DNA of 64,000 nucleotides from Cercis canadensis (Eukaryota; Streptophyta; Magnoliopsida; Fabales; Fabaceae). Below are positions 34,888-47,700 of this stretch, piece after piece. Position 1 is the first letter of the stretch. Each line of letters opens with the position of its first letter. The stretch is taken from NCBI GenBank assembly GCA_003255065.1, contig QAOA01008374.1, positions 610,945 to 674,944 on the forward strand, read 5' to 3'. The notes under the pieces are model-generated. The model was not told the DNA's origin, ran no database searches, and saw only the letters and a program-made list of their open reading frames with translations. The translations under genes were made by a program, and so were the position numbers.

Positions 34888-35548
34888 CTTCTCTACTATG
34901 AATACTAGTGTGCAATAAAACTGTAACAATCCAAATTGAAACACAGATTCCCTGAAGAGCTCTGATGTATGTAATCTGAAATTGACAAAATATAGTAAGT
35001 GATTACTAGGTTATTAAAGAAAATTTAAAACCAACAGAGTTCATCAGGTAGAACCTATAACACATGTATAATTCAAAACTGTTATCCCCTTATGCAGGCA
35101 TTATTTCAGTGGGAAGAGAGAAGGTATAAAGAAAATCCTCATCAAGATGTCATTCTGTAGATGAATTCAAAAACAGAGACAAACTTAGAAAAGCTTAATA
35201 TCTCTAAATAAAAAATGCAGAAACATTTACATGTCATAACATTAGAAAACCGGGTGAGGGGGGAGGGTGCTACACAGCTGCGATGGGAGGGGCATAACCG
35301 GAACCCTCCCCCTCTTTCGCAATTGCAACTTCGCAATTTTCCCTCTCTTTAGCAAGTTTCCCTCTCTCTAGCAAGTTTCCCTCTGGGTTCTCTCGACTCT
35401 TCCTCTGCAAGTCCACCAATCACCACCGCAGGCTGCTGCCACCGGAGTGAAGGCAAGGACTGAGCTGTCTTCTCTCTCGCATGCTGCTTGTTCTCTGTTC
35501 AGAGAATCAGAGGTATGGTCTCTGATCTAGTGATCTCCCCACCTTGCA

Positions 35549-35579
<31 letters not shown>

Positions 35580-36959
35580 NTTTTTTTTTAAATTTAGTTG
35601 CTTGAAGAAGTAGTTGCTGCTCATTTGAAATTAGTTGTTGATTATGCTTGTGTGGGTCTCCGCTTGCGAGCTGCAACTGATTGCTTCAGTTCTGAACACT
35701 CTTTATATTCCTTGAAACCGTATTGTGTTCAAGTGTTGTAAGTGACACATATTTAGAGATAAGAGAGCATTGACTATTGAGGTTGAAGAATGTTCTTCCT
35801 AATCCTGCCATGAACGACATAGCCTTTACCTGTATTCTTGTGTTTGTGGATTGCTTATGTTATTTCTATATGAAAGAGCTGTTAAACTTTCAAAAAAATT
35901 TCACACTTCCGAGTGAAGGAAATGCATTACTAATATGAGGGCTACTTTTACCAGTACAATGTTATGAAAAGGCCAGACTTAAAATCAATGGATGCTGAGT
36001 TCATTGGAAGTGAGCAAGAAATTAATTTAGCTATTTCTAGTTCAGATTAACAATTTAAATCAAAATTTCCATTTTTTTTCTTTTGGATGTTAGAATTAGT
36101 TTTTATAATCTTATTGATACAAATGTCTGTTCTATGGNTGCTTATGTTATTTCTATATGAAAGAGCTGTTAAACTTTCAAAAAAATTTCACACTTCCGAG
36201 TGAAGGAAATGCATTACTAATATAAGGGCTACTTTTACCAGTACAATGTTATGAAAAGGCCAGACTTAAAATCAATGGATGCTGAGTTCATTGGAAGTGA
36301 GCAAGAAATTAATTTAGCTATTTCTAGTTCAGATTAACAATTTAAATCAAAATTTCCATTTTTTTTCTTTTGGATGTTAGAATTAGTTTTTATAATCTTA
36401 TTGATACAAATGTCTGTTCTATGGATGTTATATTATCATGTACTCCTATAACTTGTATCATACATATTAGTGCACTAAGGGTTGTTTATTCTTCATGATA
36501 TTAAACTCAATAGCTTTTGTAAATTACTATTATTTGTCTTCATTGCCCTTTAAAGCCTGAAGCTTTACCAGACATGGTAGTGAAAAAGAAATGGGTTTGG
36601 GAATGTGGAGCTTGACTTGAACCTGGGTGTGCACTTCTGTAATAGAAGCAATAGAATGGTTGATGTGTAGGTTAACTGGTTAAGATGCTAAGTAAGTGTT
36701 AACTAGTTAGCTAGCCCTCCCACCCAGCCAAGACATAAATAAATTGCATGTCTTGAGAACAAACTCCCATTACATTGGTTGCTAATTCTCCCTTTCTTGT
36801 TCTGTATCTAGGTTTATCAGCTTCTAATACATTAACCTTGATATAGGTTCCATCTAATGCTCCTAAGCAATTCTACATTGAACAGAACAAAAAAACCCAC
36901 AATCACCAGAGTTGAAAAAAATAGATACCAACCCTATTGCTGTTCTTAATGAGAAATTG
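34888..36959. other. Upstream region of KRI1 with leader-like block and N-linked duplications
   Basis: 34888-35000 is the KRI1 leader. About 35330-35530 is a pyrimidine-rich, GC-richer block reading like a plus-strand 5' UTR (repeated TTTCCCTCTCT, CACCACCGCAGG), but no coding exon follows. A T run with N lies at 35551-35590. 35853-36137 and 36139-36423 are near-identical copies on either side of the N at 36138. No gene is supported. Confidence 0.5.
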
Positions 36960-36965
36960 CAAAAA

Positions 36966-37493
36966 TTACATTGAACCACTTCCACCTCTCATCAGTGCAA
37001 TTTCTTGGATTGGCTCAGGTTGTTTAAGAAGTTTTTTGTAGCATCTTAGAATGGCATGCAGAACATAATTGAATCTCCAACCAATTGTCTCACCACTCCT
37101 CATGAATTGTCTTTTAATTATTCTATTTTTAACATCATGAGAGAGTATGTGTAAAAAAATTGCCACCATCTCTTCCACTCCCATATTTCTAGATGGCTCT
37201 AACTAACCCACTACTCTCAACATACGGCATAAGGAATGGAAGCTCCTCCTATCCATCCTGATGTTTTCTACACATGCTAAATCAGACAAAAAAATCACCC
37301 TATCAATATTAACTTCCCTCACTAGATGCCTACTGTATGCATCCCAAGTCTTATTCTTATGATTTCTAAGACAATCATCGATGATATATGTGCAAACTGA
37401 CATCAACATCATGATAAAATCATTTAGTATTTCTAAATACAAAACTAAAACCGCAATAATCCTCATCTTCCTTGTATTTTGTAATTGATCCAT
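36966..37493 (-). pseudogene. PIF/Harbinger transposase (ALP1-like) N-terminal remnant
   Basis: The minus-strand translation from 37493 contains RMDRRSFHSLCRML, then a TAG, LEPSRNMGVEEMVAIFLHIL, SHDVKNRIIKRQFMRSGETI and LLKQPEPI. These are hallmarks of the N-terminal helix-turn-helix region of plant Harbinger-type DDE_Tnp_4 proteins. Next, one frame off, comes NCTDERWKWFN and a GTAATT donor. The internal stop (37200-37202), the frameshift and the lack of DDE exons show that it is dead. It may belong to an element whose other end is near 40150. Confidence 0.75.
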
Positions 37494-37499
37494 GATTCG

Positions 37500-38855
37500 C
37501 TAAGCCAAATAAATAACTGGCACAAAAACAAATACTAAACATAAGAGAAAAATACAGGAAATTAATTTAAACTACTATGAGATCAAAAGGAAATAAAATG
37601 CATAAGACATTGCAGAAAAAAGATCATAAATAATAGGACCACTGAAAAGTTTATGCAATGATCATGGAAAACCATGATTAACATATAAAGGTGATTGACA
37701 ACATGTAACTAGATACTAGTATCGGGTTCAAGAGCTATGAGTTTAAGGACCAAAAGTAAAATAGCAGAAAAATAAGGGAATAGTATTTTTGAATGGTATG
37801 AACTCACTTGTGAGTTGCTAAATAAATTCCCATATCTCTAGAAAATGGAAGCCACAACATCAATAGCAGAGCACTTCAATTAGTAATTTTTTTCAGCACT
37901 ATTGGTATCTATAATGCTTTACCAACAGAAAAGCACAGGGTACTTAACAAATTGTTCCCATCAGCAAACAAAGAAGGTTCTTAAAGTGACATTGAATTAT
38001 CATAGAACGGTTGACATAAAGCATGAACATATGTTATGCATCCTACCAAAGAGGTTTCATCCACATAGTCAGTCACAATTCTAAAAACAGCTCTATTAGG
38101 AGTTTCCAAGAATAGTCAGCATTGAAAAGGTCCAAGAATAGTCACGTTGCTGTTATCTGGGAAGAAAAGTTTCCATTGGCCTTTAAATTTACACATTATG
38201 AACCTACAAAATATCACCCATTCAACTATTAAAAAAAAAACAAAGAACACTTTCAATGAACAAAAGATGCTTAATATAGCATATGAGGCAGCATGTGTCA
38301 TAGATGATGAGTTTCAAACTTCCAGCATCTATCAGCTATTTTGATTTGAAATTCAGAGAGGAATTTAGAGAAGGTTCCAGCATCTATCAGCTATCATTTA
38401 TGGAACCTTCTTTTTTTGATGAAGCTAAATAAGTTACCTATAGAGGAATTTAGAGTAGAAAAATAGAAGAGTTGTTCTTCTTATTATCTTCCCAAGTCCT
38501 AAATGAGAAAAAAGTTTAAGAGTTCAATTGACTTCTGTTAAGTGGAGTTTATTAATCACTTGTAATACACTGGGAAATAATAGCAATTTAGTGGACAACA
38601 AAGAGGGGCAGTGCCAAAACTACCATAAAGTTCACCTTTCCTATCAAAGTTTCAGAGTGATCAACTCACAAACTAATTCTGCAACATTATCACTTTAGAT
38701 AGAGGTAGATTCTTTCAAAGGAAAGCCCATCAAGATTCAGCATGCTACGTTCATCAAGAACAACTTTGGGCATTGGAATAACAAAATGTAGAAAGATAGA
38801 TGATATAAGACGACAAACCATAAAACTTAAAGAGCTAATATAACCAGGGAACAAG

Positions 38856-38892
<37 letters not shown>

Positions 38893-40153
38893 GCTTTAGA
38901 GATGCACCCACACTAATGATTTTTCATAAATTAACCCTGAAAGAAAACAGAACAAAAGGAAAATATTCATAACCAGCTTCTACAAAAGGCAAAGACCCAA
39001 GAGATGCACTCAACTCAGATATGACATACAGAAAATAGTGCATGCAAAAGCAAATGCAGAAGCAGAAGCATATCGCAATTTGACAAGGAAGATTAGGTAT
39101 ATATATATATATATATATGTATATGATCTTAATTCCTCAATTGCAGAAAGGGTGACCAGCCAAGGGATTGAAGGCCTAAATCTGTGCAATTTTGAACAGC
39201 CTTTGATTCCCGCGACTGAAATTCAGAGTTTCAGGTATGGAGTTTCGTTTTTAGTACAAGTATTTCCACACATATTCCCACCAATCAAAAAATTAGTGGA
39301 ACCTAATATTCCATCTAAATTGTCTTTTTCTCCTTTAAATGTCTACTTTTGGTAGTATTATTTGACTCATTTTGCTTATAAAAACTGAGACTTTCTCATC
39401 CCCTACCGACACATACACACCCACACACACACTCTTGTTTTTTCCTTTTCTTCTCTCGCTTTTCAGAGACTAAAAACACAGGACCAAGAGGATCCTGGAT
39501 CCAACCATTAACAGAAGCAACACAAACAGATTCCAAGAACCCCAAAAAGCTGATAGATGCTGGAAGTTTCAAACTTTCAAAGAAGGTTCCAGCATCTATC
39601 TGCGTCTTCTCTAAATTCCTCTATGGCTTCTCTTGATTTTCGACCAAGGATCTTAATTTCAGGTGGGGACTAGGGATCTCACCACAACGACCCACAGATC
39701 AGGAGAAGAAACACCCAAAAATGCAGATTCTTACCAGCTAGAAAGCACACAAAGTGAAGGAGAATCAAAAAAGAAGAAGAAGATTCTTACCAGCTAGAAA
39801 GCTCAAAGACAGGAGACGTAGCTGGGGAGAAGATGCAGATACAGAGGGAGAACACAGCGACAGGGAGAACACAACAAAAGGGTTTCAAGCATGAATGAGG
39901 AATGCTTCTTACAACTGTGTTTTACAAGTCAATAATGGGGGTAATTGAGTAATTTTACAAGCCAAAATTTTCCTATTCCCTCCGGAATCTTACTTTCCCA
40001 CCCTCACAGGTGGGAATGAAATTTTCAAGTTTTGTGTACAAATTTTCATTCCCAGGAATAATTTTTAACTCTTGTATCAAACATGGGAAACTTCTATTCC
40101 CACCTCACTTTCCCAGGAATCTTAAAACATACCTAGTACCAAACACCACCTAA
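37500..40153. repeat. Harbinger-related and low-complexity DNA
   Basis: TA microsatellites lie at 38862-38889 and 39098-39122. The right margin, about 39930-40150, is a block ending ACCAAACACCACC directly followed by TAA (40151-40153). This is a Harbinger-type terminus that would start the element on the minus strand. The matching left end was not found. A short perfect palindrome lies at 39552-39600. No gene is supported. Confidence 0.4.
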
Positions 40154-40435
40154 GAGTAAAACGAGAGGCATTTGACTAGAGCATAATAAGGAATAAACAT
40201 AAAGGGAGGAGGAGGACCACCAGTAAGTTATTGATAAAAAGAAGAATATACGTTTGATGTTTGCGAGATAAACATGTGCAGGTGTAGGGCAACTGAGTTC
40301 CCTTTGGCTTTTGCACATACAAACAAACAAGTTATAGGCAACTGAATGTGCAAGAGCATTTTTTTTATCTATATATTTCTAATGTGTTTCTTCATGGGAG
40401 AGTCTCTTAAACTTACAATATATATATATATATAT

Positions 40436-40646
40436 GGGGATTCTATGATACTACGTAAGTATGCCATACTACACTGACGTGGCAAGCATAGATAATTTTT
40501 ATATTTTATTATATATAAAATATAATTTATTTAATTTTTTAAACAAATTTAAAAACAGTTAATTTGTACACATGTCATTCATTTATTGGTTATTCTTATG
40601 TAGTATGACATACTACATAAATACTAAAAGTATCTAAGAAACCTCC
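40436..40646. mobile_element. MITE seated in a TA microsatellite
   Basis: A 211-bp element starts GGGGATTCTATGATACTACG and ends TATCTAAGAAACCTCC. Subterminal GTAGTATGACATACTAC-type inverted repeats are present. TATATATA tracts touch both ends, as at 21222-21413. Nearly the same element (about 85-90% by eye) is inserted at 43907-44118. Confidence 0.7.
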
Positions 40647-40654
40647 ATATATAT

Positions 40655-40690
<36 letters not shown>

Positions 40691-40910
40691 TTTTTGTATG
40701 ACGATGTTCAAGGTCAAAGTTCTTATAGTATACTTCACATTTAAACAATCCATGTTGGGTAAGATTGATGGAACATTGAAGAACTTTGAGTAGCTCATAA
40801 ATCCACCAAAGGCATCAATACTCTTCATTTAAGCTACCTAGACTTAGTTCTTAACAAAACAACTTTTAACCAAACATAAAATGTTGGGAACATGAACCCT
40901 TCATAGAAAA

Positions 40911-41234
40911 CTATTCTACTTCAGCCAAATAATCATCAATTTCAGCTGGCGTCAATACCCTGCAACATAATTAGCGTGCTAATAAGTCAACTTGGACAAC
41001 CCAGTTTCCCTGATGTCAGATTCTGAATCCAGATGAAGATAGGCCTCAAAGCTGTTATTTATAGTAATTACAGCATAATTACAGGAGCTAATTAAATCCT
41101 AATTTTCAGCTACACATTATACGTATTTGACACATGCTATATTCTAACAATAAGGAAACAGAGTGTACCTGAACTTTTTGTCCGCACCAATTATGCCAAT
41201 TTCAATGTTTTTTCTGGAGCTTTGTCCCTCAAGC
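40911..41234 (-). pseudogene. Last two exons of proteasome subunit alpha type-2 (PAB)
   Basis: Exon 41169-41234 encodes LEGQSSRKNIEIGIIGADKK plus F, and exon 40911-40959 encodes VLTPAEIDDYLAEVE and a TAG stop. Both have clean GT-AG sites in matching phase. This is the C-terminus of the 20S proteasome alpha-2 subunit, normally about 235 aa. The exons for the first roughly 200 residues are not found in the 2.2 kb upstream. Only a leader-like region remains at 43490-43760. It is probably a truncated gene copy. The alternative, that this is the tail of a gene whose middle exons were lost at an assembly join, is less likely, since no N lies between. Confidence 0.75.
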
Positions 41235-43489
41235 CTAGATGACAAAAGCAAAAGAAGAATTCCAGCATTACTACAATACAAAAACATAATTTAGCAAACA
41301 GAAAGGAAAAAACCTAATGGCCAATTGGTACATAATGGCTTTTGGACCACTGGGCAGTAAAAATCAAATATGATATTTTCATGGAGTTTCTATTTAGTGG
41401 ATAAATTAGAAATGGTATGCTCCTACTGGTGTGTGAGATTTAAAGCAAGCTGCCAATTTCAACACAAGTTAATATCTTTGTGCCTATAGGTAAGGAGATA
41501 GAAAACAGTCACAAGTTATTAGTTTCATGCCTTTCTCTTTTCCTTTTCTTTGTTTCCCTTTTCAAATAAATGGAAGATTTACTACAAAGAGAAAACAGCA
41601 GATTATAAATGATCCTAAATTATAATTAGGATAAACATTGGTTTAGACATATGTTCCTTGAAGGTTTAATTTTTTTTGGTTCAAGTATCTCAACTACAGA
41701 TAATGATCAAACTGCAGTTGACTCCATGACAGAAGAAACAAATATGCCAAAATTAATTTTCACAGAAGAAGATGGTGGTGATGATAATGATAGTTGATGA
41801 CAGATCAATAACTGTCTATGACTAAACCACAAAATGATATTAGCTAACTAGGATAGCTACATATTGTATAGCACTTAGGCTTGTCTTGCGCACATGCAAA
41901 TTCTGCTTACTTGATTCTAATAAATACAATTCAAGTAATACTAATACACATGACCACGGAGTTATATGAAAATTCCCAAGAGAACTGATAATTACTAACA
42001 TTTTGCGGCTATTATTGCCATGCAAATGAATGCAAATAATGATGCTAACAGAGGCCAAGGTTTTGACAATATTCATATCTCAGCATATTATAATCAATTA
42101 TTATCAAATACTTAAAATGATTGAATATTCCAACTTAAAAGAGTAGAACCAACATATGAATGAATGAGAACTCATACATGTCCTAAGAAAACAACTGCCT
42201 TGCCCCCAAAGAAAAAGGTGACTGGACATATGACATTGTGACTTTTTTTCACTTTGAATATCAACATCTCAGATATGATTAAAATTTAATGGGAAAAATT
42301 GCAAATATCTGAGCCAAAAACAAATTCAAAGGCTACAATTTGACATTCACAGTTTCTGTATCTTCCTATAATATATGATATTATAAAAAAAAATTATCAT
42401 GCCTAAAATGCAAATAGAAGAACATGGAACTTCAATACTAGACCTATCTCCCATTACCTCACCATAGCAAAACTCCAAATGCTTCTTCAGAGAAAATATA
42501 CTCACCAAAACTAGCAAAAAGATGCAGCCATGGAGGATGAATTGTAACTGTTTACAAATGTAACCACTTGAGCATGGTCATTGATATTTTATAAATTCCA
42601 CTGTGCTTGCAAACAGTGAGTTTCTTACTCCATTTGTTTGATCAACATCTAATTGACATAACTTTCATGAATTCAATGCAAACTAACTTCAATGATAGCA
42701 ATGGAACTTCACCATTTAGTAGTGGCATACATAAGGGAATACAAACAGTAAGGCAGTTATTTCTTTGGCATGGTAGTTTATATTCTGGTAAGCAAGAATG
42801 TCAAACTACTAAAACTTTTATACAAGCACCATGAGTTACACTGCCATCAGAATGGATCAAAATCCTATAGACACAGACAATATTTGACTGCAAACTTAAA
42901 GAACATCCAGCAATCAATTGGCAATTTTCATAGGTTAGCCTCAAACTTGTATCATTCAAACAAGTGGTAGTGGTATGTAACAGAGATACAGACATACACA
43001 GAAAAACTCATAACCAAAATTAACCCCCACCCCCTCCCCCCAACCAAAACAAAGTACTTGAAATATGCAACACCATAAGTAAATATGACAAATATTATCC
43101 ATCTCTGCCTTAAAATCCAAATTCTCTACCCCAAAAGGAAATTCGTGGAATGATAGGAATGATTCCCAATCAGCCTTCTTATATCCTTCGTTCGAACCCC
43201 AAAAAAAACGAAAGAAAGCAAATTTTGAAAGATTTCAAACTATTGTCCAGAAATCCCGATCAACTAAAGAGGGGAGGGGGTTATAAGCCAATTAATACAA
43301 CAAGCTAAAGCACCAAACGATAAATGAGCAAAGCAACTAAAAAAGCAAGAAATTAATCAATGGCAGCTTAATTTCAAGGTCCCAAATCAATCAAATTCCA
43401 AAACTTTATCATGCAAATTTGCACATCTAGGAGAGTAAATGACGACCAAACTAAAGAAAATAGGAAACCCTAACCTCTGAAGGGAACAA

Positions 43490-43760
43490 GGAACTCGGGT
43501 CTAAGAAAAAACGAGTCAGAACAACAACTGGATCTATTGTCATCGGATGAGGAAGGAGCACCGCCTACAACAGAGACAGCGAGACAGCGATTATCAAAAC
43601 AGAGACGGCGAGACACCCAGTGAAGAAGAAGAAGCATAACTCACCTGTAAGTTGTAACACCGAGACAGCGACAAAGGCACGGCGGCAACGGCGAGGCGAT
43701 GGATTGAAGTCCGAGGACGGAGGAGAGTGCTAAGGAGAGAAAGGGAAGTTAGGGTTAGGG
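43490..43760 (-). promoter_or_regulatory. Orphan 5' leader region with telo-box-like motif
   Basis: On the minus strand, CCCTAACCCTAA (43749-43760) is followed by a pyrimidine-rich leader, a GTGAGT donor near 43645, and a second exon-like block (about 43486-43562) between GTTGTAG and GTTAGG. Telo-box-like motifs and TC-rich leaders are common in plant housekeeping genes. The block holds a 23-codon open stretch that would hit a stop if spliced to the PAB exon at 41234, so no protein is proposed. Confidence 0.4.
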
Positions 43761-43776
43761 ATTTTACTCAGAACGA

Positions 43777-44798
43777 GAGAATAGCAATGATTTAAAAACT
43801 GAACCGGTGAACGAATTGATTTGGCAAAAAATATTGTTCCGGAGTCGAACCAATCGAAGCTTTTTTTAAATTTAAATATTAACAAAAAATAAAACATAAA
43901 AGATAACTAGGATTTTATGATATTACGTAAGTATGTTATACTATATTGACGTAGCAAACATACATAATTTTCATATTTTACTATATATAAAATATAATTT
44001 ATTTAATTTTTTAAATAAATTTAAAAATAGTTAATTTGTACATATGTTATTCATTTATTGGTTATTCTTGTGTAGTATGATATACTATATAAATACTAAA
44101 AGTATCTAAGAAACCTCCAAAAGATAAATCACAAATCATTAAACTTAACTCATAAATAAAAGTCTCAAATTTAAAGATTCAAATAACTAAAAATTAAAAC
44201 ATATAAAAATTTAATATGTATACATCTAATTTAAAATGGTGACCTATAACAAAATTAGATTGTTTTAATAGTCAATATTTCTTACAAATTCACATACTCT
44301 TAACATAATCAAGTTCACAATTTTTAAAATAAAAAATTTAGATAATTAGAACATATAAAACATGTGTATTGTGTGATTATGTGTTATAATTTTTACATAT
44401 TTAAATATTTAATATTAAATAAATCTATTAAATAGTTAATAAATAATTTTTGTGCAACAATAAATACAAGTCTTGAATTGTCCTAATGATTTAGATGGGA
44501 AAAAAATTAATTTCTTAACTATTTTATTAATAAATATATTTATATGTGATAATATACTCAAAAATTGATATGTTGTAGCAATGAAGAATGTTACATTTGA
44601 AGCAAAGGTGAGGAAATCAAATCCTCCCATGAGCGATTTCCCTTTCAATTTACAAATTTTGCAATCGTTTGGTTTTTCAAAACTGGACCGGTTCTCACCA
44701 ATTTTTTTGCGGTTTAACCGCTACAACAGTTTAGGGGTATGAACCGGACCGATTTTTTTACCGAGCACCGGTCTGATTTTTAAAACACTGGAGAATAT
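43777..44798. mobile_element. Second copy of the 4612-type hAT element, with a nested MITE
   Basis: Termini CAATGATTTAAAAACTGAAC and (reversed) CAGTGTTTTAAAAATC, with flanks GAGAATAG (43777-43784) and GAGAATAT (44791-44798), give an 8-bp duplication with one mismatch. The internal sequence is collinear with 4612-5437 apart from the MITE at 43907-44118. It sits directly upstream of the PAB leader. Confidence 0.8.
43898..44127. mobile_element. MITE nested in the hAT element, 9-bp target duplication
   Basis: The element, 43907-44118, matches 40436-40646. Flanks are AAAAGATAA at 43898-43906 and 44119-44127. The uninterrupted sibling hAT element carries one similar site (GAAGATGAATCAC), so the insertion is later than the hAT copy. 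A 9-bp duplication points to the Mutator superfamily. Confidence 0.8.
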
Positions 44799-47700
44799 AG
44801 GAGAAGGAGAGAAATTTCAATTTCTAAAGTGAAGAGTCGAAGAAGAAGGGCAAGGGATTTCATAAGACCTTATTTATCCTCTTGCTACTCAGTTTAATCC
44901 AATTTATTACTGGTTTTTTTTCATTGAAACCGAGAACCGAACCAGACCTCTCTGTTTTTCATACTGTGTTTGGGTCTCCTCAGTTAGATCCGGTTTGGTT
45001 GGTTTGGCCGATTTCCTAAACACCCTTAGTTGTCACAAAGACAAAGACATTAAGTGCTTTTGGGATCTTTGAATTCCAAATCAAGAAGATTCATGGTAAT
45101 TGCAAGAATAATAACTTATATCATCACATGTAGAGCTAGGAAAATGGGTTAAGCCCGTTGGGGCTCGATAAAATAGTAAGTTGAATTCCTAAATTAGTGG
45201 CCTATTTAAAACTAGACCAATTTGGCCCAGCCCGATCTGGCTCGTAGCCTGATTGGGTTTAGGCCGAGTTAGCCTAATTTGCTCTTTTTTTTTTTTTTTN
45301 TTTCTAGCTTTCATGTTTCAATTGCCTTCATTCATTTTGCAATTCTTAAGGACCCTAACTCAAAATTTCATCCCTCACACTTCATTCTGATTCTCCCTTT
45401 CTTCGCCTCTCTTTATACACAGTTCTATTTCTCTCTGTCTCCCTCTCCTTAGTCCTCCTCATTGAAGCGCCCAACTGCCGCCTCTCCTTCTCCAGCACCA
45501 GCTAACACTTCCCATCTTTTTTCTTTGCTGTAAGTTCTTGTTTTCTCTATCTCTATGACTCTGTCTGCCATATATTGTCATATTGGAGTGTTCTCTTTCT
45601 CTCTCTGCCATATTAAAGCTTGTTTACAGTTACAACTAGTTGAGTTTGCATATGGGTGTACTGCATAGTTATAATTGTTCTATGGGAAAGTCTTAGACAT
45701 TTTAAATTTCTTATTGCTCTTGAACAGATAAAATTCTGTTTGTGACTTATGGTATTCTCGTTTTAATTAAACAATTATTTGTTTTTGGTTGTTACTCTCA
45801 TGTTTCGATTTATTTTGAAAGCTCAAATTGTGTTGTTAGGTGCCAGCGCTAAGCGTTGGGTATGGGTCGATGAGACATTTTAGGTTGCTGGGTGCTAGCG
45901 CTGAGTGCTAGTTATGCAGAGGGGACAATGTGGGTTGCTGTGGTGCCAGCGTTGAGTGCTAGCTTCCTGGCGTTGAGCGCTAGGTAGGCTGAGGGGAAAA
46001 AACCATTGCTTCTGTGGTGCCGGCGTTGAGCTCTGACTTCTTATTGATCTTTGTTGGCATTTTTTTTTTGCAGTATGACTTTCTATAGTGTTGGAAAGAA
46101 TTGTGGTATTAGTTGTGATAGTGATGATGATTGTGAATTTTTGTAAATTTTTAGTGTTGGGAGTAATACAAATACTAGTAAAAATGTTGAACCATAATTT
46201 AAAAATGCTAGATTATTAACCTCTAATGTATGAAATTATTTTGTTAAAATTAGTGTGGGTAAAGATGACAAAGAAAATTGTAAATATAAGGCTTATGAGA
46301 AAGAATAAACTTGTGCAAGTAAATTAGGAATTTCTCATTTATGCCGTCATGTTCTTAAATGTCATATGATTCCTAAATTTCATGATATTGGAGACATATT
46401 AATTGATTGTGAAGGGAAGTTGAAGAGAAGAAAATTTGACTCTAATGTGAATCGTGAGTTATTGTCTGAATTGATTATTGCACATGATGTTTCGTTTAGT
46501 ATTGTTGAATGGAGGGTGTTTAGGAATACTAAAAGTTTTTGAATGAAAATTATAAGTTTATTTCTGGAAAAATTGTTAAACTTGATGTGTTGAAAAAATA
46601 TGAAGTGAAGAAAAAAAATTGAAACAACAATTAGCCCAAATTCTTAGTAGAGTGTGTTTGACTTCTGATGTTCAGACTGCATGTATCAACCATGGTTATA
46701 TATCTTTAGCTGTTCATTATATTGATGAGAAATGAAAGTTGAATAATAAAATTTTAGTATTTTCTCACATGTAACCTTTACATACCGGGCATAATTTATC
46801 ATTGAAAGTGTTTGAATGTTTAAAAATTTTGGAATAAAAAGAAATTTTTTTTTCATTACTTTGGATAATGCTGCTTCAAACGACAATATATAAAACATCT
46901 TAAAAAAAATACTTATGATTGTTAAATAACCTGTTACTTAATTGAGAGTTTTTTCATATTGGATGTTCTGCTCATATCTTGAACTTCATTATTCAAGATA
47001 GTTTAAAAGTTACTAGTGATACATTACACAAAATTAGACAAAATGTGAATTATGTGAGGGCATCAGAAAGTAGAATGAAACAATTTTTTCAGTGTGTTGA
47101 ACAAGTTGGCGGGATTGATACATCAATTGGCTTGAGATTGGATGCTGTCACTAGATGAAACTTCACTTATATAATGTTTGAGAGTGCAATCAAGTATCAT
47201 TGTGTCTTTTATAGTTTGAGTTTAATTGATAAGAATTATAAGTGATGTCCATCAAATTATGAGTGGAACAAAGGGGTTTCAATTTGTGAATTCTTGAAAC
47301 CATTTTATATAATTACCAACTTGATATATAGGTCATATTATCCTATATTTAATTTGTATATAACTTATTTTGACATCTAAACTTGATGAATGAAGATTTG
47401 TTGATTTAAAACATGACTCATAAAATGAAAGATAAATNGAATTGTCCTAATGATTTAGATGGGAAAAAAATTAATTTCTTAACTATTTTATTAATAAATA
47501 TATTTATATGTGATAATATACTCAAAAATTGATATGTTGTAGCAATGAAGAATGTTACATTTGAAGCAAAGGTGAGGAAATCAAATCCTCCCATGAGCGA
47601 TTTCCCTTTCAATTTACAAATTTTGCAATCGTTTGGTTTTTCAAAACTGGACCGGTTCTCACCAATTTTTTTGCGGTTTAACCGCTACAACAGTTTAGGG

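Noticed and set aside
34081..34901. Plus-strand open frames opposite KRI1
   Set aside because: Antisense shadows of the charged KRI1 coding sequence, giving low-complexity Leu/Ser translations.
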